Source of the DNA: CAVALG01 sp045576295
Lineage (GTDB): Bacteria; Bacillota; Clostridia; Oscillospirales; Acutalibacteraceae
Assembly: GCA_045576295.1 (NCBI GenBank)
Contig: JAZNGF010000050.1
Span: 1 to 7,928, forward strand
Reading direction: 5' to 3'
DNA: 7,928 nucleotides
The stretch's first letter is position 1. Each line of letters begins with the position of its first letter. Shown here in pieces: positions 6,882 through 7,928 of the stretch. A program made the translations under genes and the position numbers. The notes under the pieces were generated by a model. It did not search any database. It worked only from the letters and a program-made list of their open reading frames with translations, and was not told the DNA's origin.

Positions 6882-6884
6882 GCT

Positions 6885-7742
6885 TTACTTATCTTTTGTA
6901 ATATCTCTATGGTTAATTCCTGCATTAAAGCCTAAAGCCGTAACATTTTTATATATCATTTCGGTTAAAGCTACCGACCTATGCTTTCCTCCTGTGCAAC
7001 CAACCGCAATAACCAGGTTGCTCTTGCCCTCGTCGCGGTACATAGGAACCGCGAAGCTTATAAAATCTAACATTCGCTTAACAAATTCCTTTGAATGCTC
7101 AGACTCCATAACATAATCAACAATTTTTTGGTCTTCCCCCGTTAAATGCGTTAAATCCTTAATATAAAACGGGTTAGGCAGGCAACGTGCATCAAAAATC
7201 AAATCGGCTTCCATTGGGGTGCCGTATTTAAAACCAAACGACATGCACTTAACCGTCATACCGTTATTAATATCTTCTAAAAAAAGTGAGGTTATTTGCT
7301 GCTTTAATGCCGCTGTTTTAATGTAAGATGTGTCAACCATATAGTCGGCTCGGTTTCGAACTCCCGCCATAATTTTGCGTTCGTTTGTAATGGCATCGCT
7401 TATAGATAATTTTCCGCCAAGCGGGTGTGCCCTTCGGGTTTCCTTATATCGGCGCATAAGGCATTCATCGTTAGCGTCAAGAAATAATATTTTGTAAGGT
7501 ATATTATCTCTATCGAGCTTTGCAAGCACATCATCAATTTCGGTAATAACGCTGCCACCCCTAATATCAGTTACAATGGCAACGCGCGAAACCTCGCTTT
7601 TACCGCTTTTTAAAAGCTTTGCAAAATCATAAATCAGTGCCGGCGGAATATTGTCAATGCAATAAAACCCAATATCCTCAAGTGCGTTAGCGGCGTTTGA
7701 TTTCCCCGCGCCCGACATACCCGAAATAATTAAAAACTCCAT
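6885..7742 (-). CDS. rapZ: RNase adapter RapZ / YvcJ-family nucleotide-binding protein
   Basis: P-loop protein that binds ATP/GTP. In E. coli RapZ directs RNase E to the small RNA GlmZ and so controls glucosamine-6-phosphate synthase; in Bacillus YvcJ is a nucleotide hydrolase linked to competence. The E. coli RNA role should not be assumed here. Length from the chosen start is 285 residues, in line with the family. Walker A GMSGAGKS is at 8-15, DNIPP follows it, and TDIRGG, KETRRAHPL, SFGFKYGTP, ADLIFDARCLPNP and the C-terminal GCTGGKHRSVAL are all typical family motifs. I prefer ATG at 7742 over the in-frame GTG at 7751: AGGTGA (7753-7748) lies five bases before the ATG, whereas the GTG is part of that site and has none of its own. 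It starts 12 bases after murB. Confidence 0.95.
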   Translation of the reverse strand: MEFLIISGMSGAGKSNAANALEDIGFYCIDNIPPALIYDFAKLLKSGKSEVSRVAIVTDIRGGSVITEIDDVLAKLDRDNIPYKILFLDANDECLMRRYKETRRAHPLGGKLSISDAITNERKIMAGVRNRADYMVDTSYIKTAALKQQITSLFLEDINNGMTVKCMSFGFKYGTPMEADLIFDARCLPNPFYIKDLTHLTGEDQKIVDYVMESEHSKEFVKRMLDFISFAVPMYRDEGKSNLVIAVGCTGGKHRSVALTEMIYKNVTALGFNAGINHRDITKDK

Positions 7743-7747
7743 CTCTT

Positions 7748-7753
7748 TCACCT
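7748..7753 (-). promoter_or_regulatory. Shine-Dalgarno site deciding the rapZ start
   Basis: AGGTGA on the minus strand, five bases before the ATG at 7742. It sits directly after the murB stop, so ribosomes ending murB could pass to rapZ. The alternative GTG start at 7751 lies inside this site. Confidence 0.7.
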
Positions 7754-7754
7754 A

Positions 7755-7928
7755 TTAATCAACAAAAATAACCTCTGGCTCTAGCATAATGCCCTTTTCT
7801 TCAAAAACCTTATCTTGAATAATTTTTATAAGTTCTTTAACATCGCGGCTTGTAGCACCGCCAACGTTCACAACAAAGCCTGCATGCTTGCAGCTAACCT
7901 CGGCGCCGCCAACCCTTGTTCCCTTAAG
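7755..7928 (-). CDS. murB: UDP-N-acetylenolpyruvoylglucosamine reductase, C-terminal part
   Basis: Only the last 57 codons are present; the rest lies beyond the right edge. MurB reduces UDP-GlcNAc-enolpyruvate to UDP-MurNAc with NADPH and bound FAD, the second committed step of peptidoglycan precursor synthesis in the cytosol. The visible segment has RVGGAEVSCKHAGFVVN, then GATSRDVKELI, and the C-terminal GIMLEPEV. These match the substrate-binding C-terminal domain, and the LEPEV glutamate corresponds to the proposed proton donor (E325 in E. coli). The reading frame is open to the edge and ends in TAA 12 bases before rapZ. murB next to rapZ is a common clostridial order. Confidence 0.9.
   Translation of the reverse strand, partial: LKGTRVGGAEVSCKHAGFVVNVGGATSRDVKELIKIIQDKVFEEKGIMLEPEVIFVD

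Noticed and set aside
6853..6882. Promoter for whiA in the rapZ-whiA gap
   Set aside because: There is a TATAAT on the minus strand at 6858-6853, but it overlaps the perfect hairpin and nothing resembling a -35 box lies 16-18 bases upstream.

Overview
The window comes from a low-to-mid GC Firmicute, most probably a member of the class Clostridia (an Oscillospirales/Ruminococcus-like lineage is my guess). The evidence is the order murB - rapZ - whiA - dnaE - pfkA, which is a clostridial arrangement, together with Gram-positive-type Shine-Dalgarno sites and AT-rich intergenic DNA. All six genes lie on the minus strand, so transcription runs from right to left.

Reading in the direction of transcription: the 3' end of murB (7755-7928, cut by the window edge) is followed by rapZ (6885-7742), a 12-bp perfect hairpin (6855-6881), whiA (5939-6835) and dnaE (2471-5929). 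Gaps in this block are 12, 49 and 9 bases, so it looks like one operon covering cell-wall precursor synthesis, a nucleotide-binding regulator, a division/sporulation-type DNA-binding protein and a DNA polymerase III alpha subunit. yvcK, which usually sits between rapZ and whiA, is absent. After dnaE there is a recognisable promoter (2409-2436) and a leader of about 100 bases for pfkA (1329-2300), which ends in a hairpin terminator (1296-1321). guaA follows from its own extended -10 promoter (1197-1225) and ends in another hairpin (133-165).

The guaA product is the most notable gene. It is only the ATP-pyrophosphatase/dimerisation part of GMP synthase, complete at both ends, without the usual N-terminal glutamine amidotransferase domain. 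This resembles the two-subunit archaeal arrangement.

At the left edge a bulged hairpin followed by six T (51-84) reads as a plus-strand terminator. It implies that a convergent gene or RNA lies just outside the window.

The window is mainly core housekeeping DNA. I see no mobile elements, CRISPR arrays, tRNA or rRNA, and no convincing unknown multi-gene system. The points of interest are the split GMP synthase, the missing yvcK with a hairpin in its place, the ambiguous dnaE start, and several structured non-coding stretches. No gene-free stretch exceeds 300 bases.
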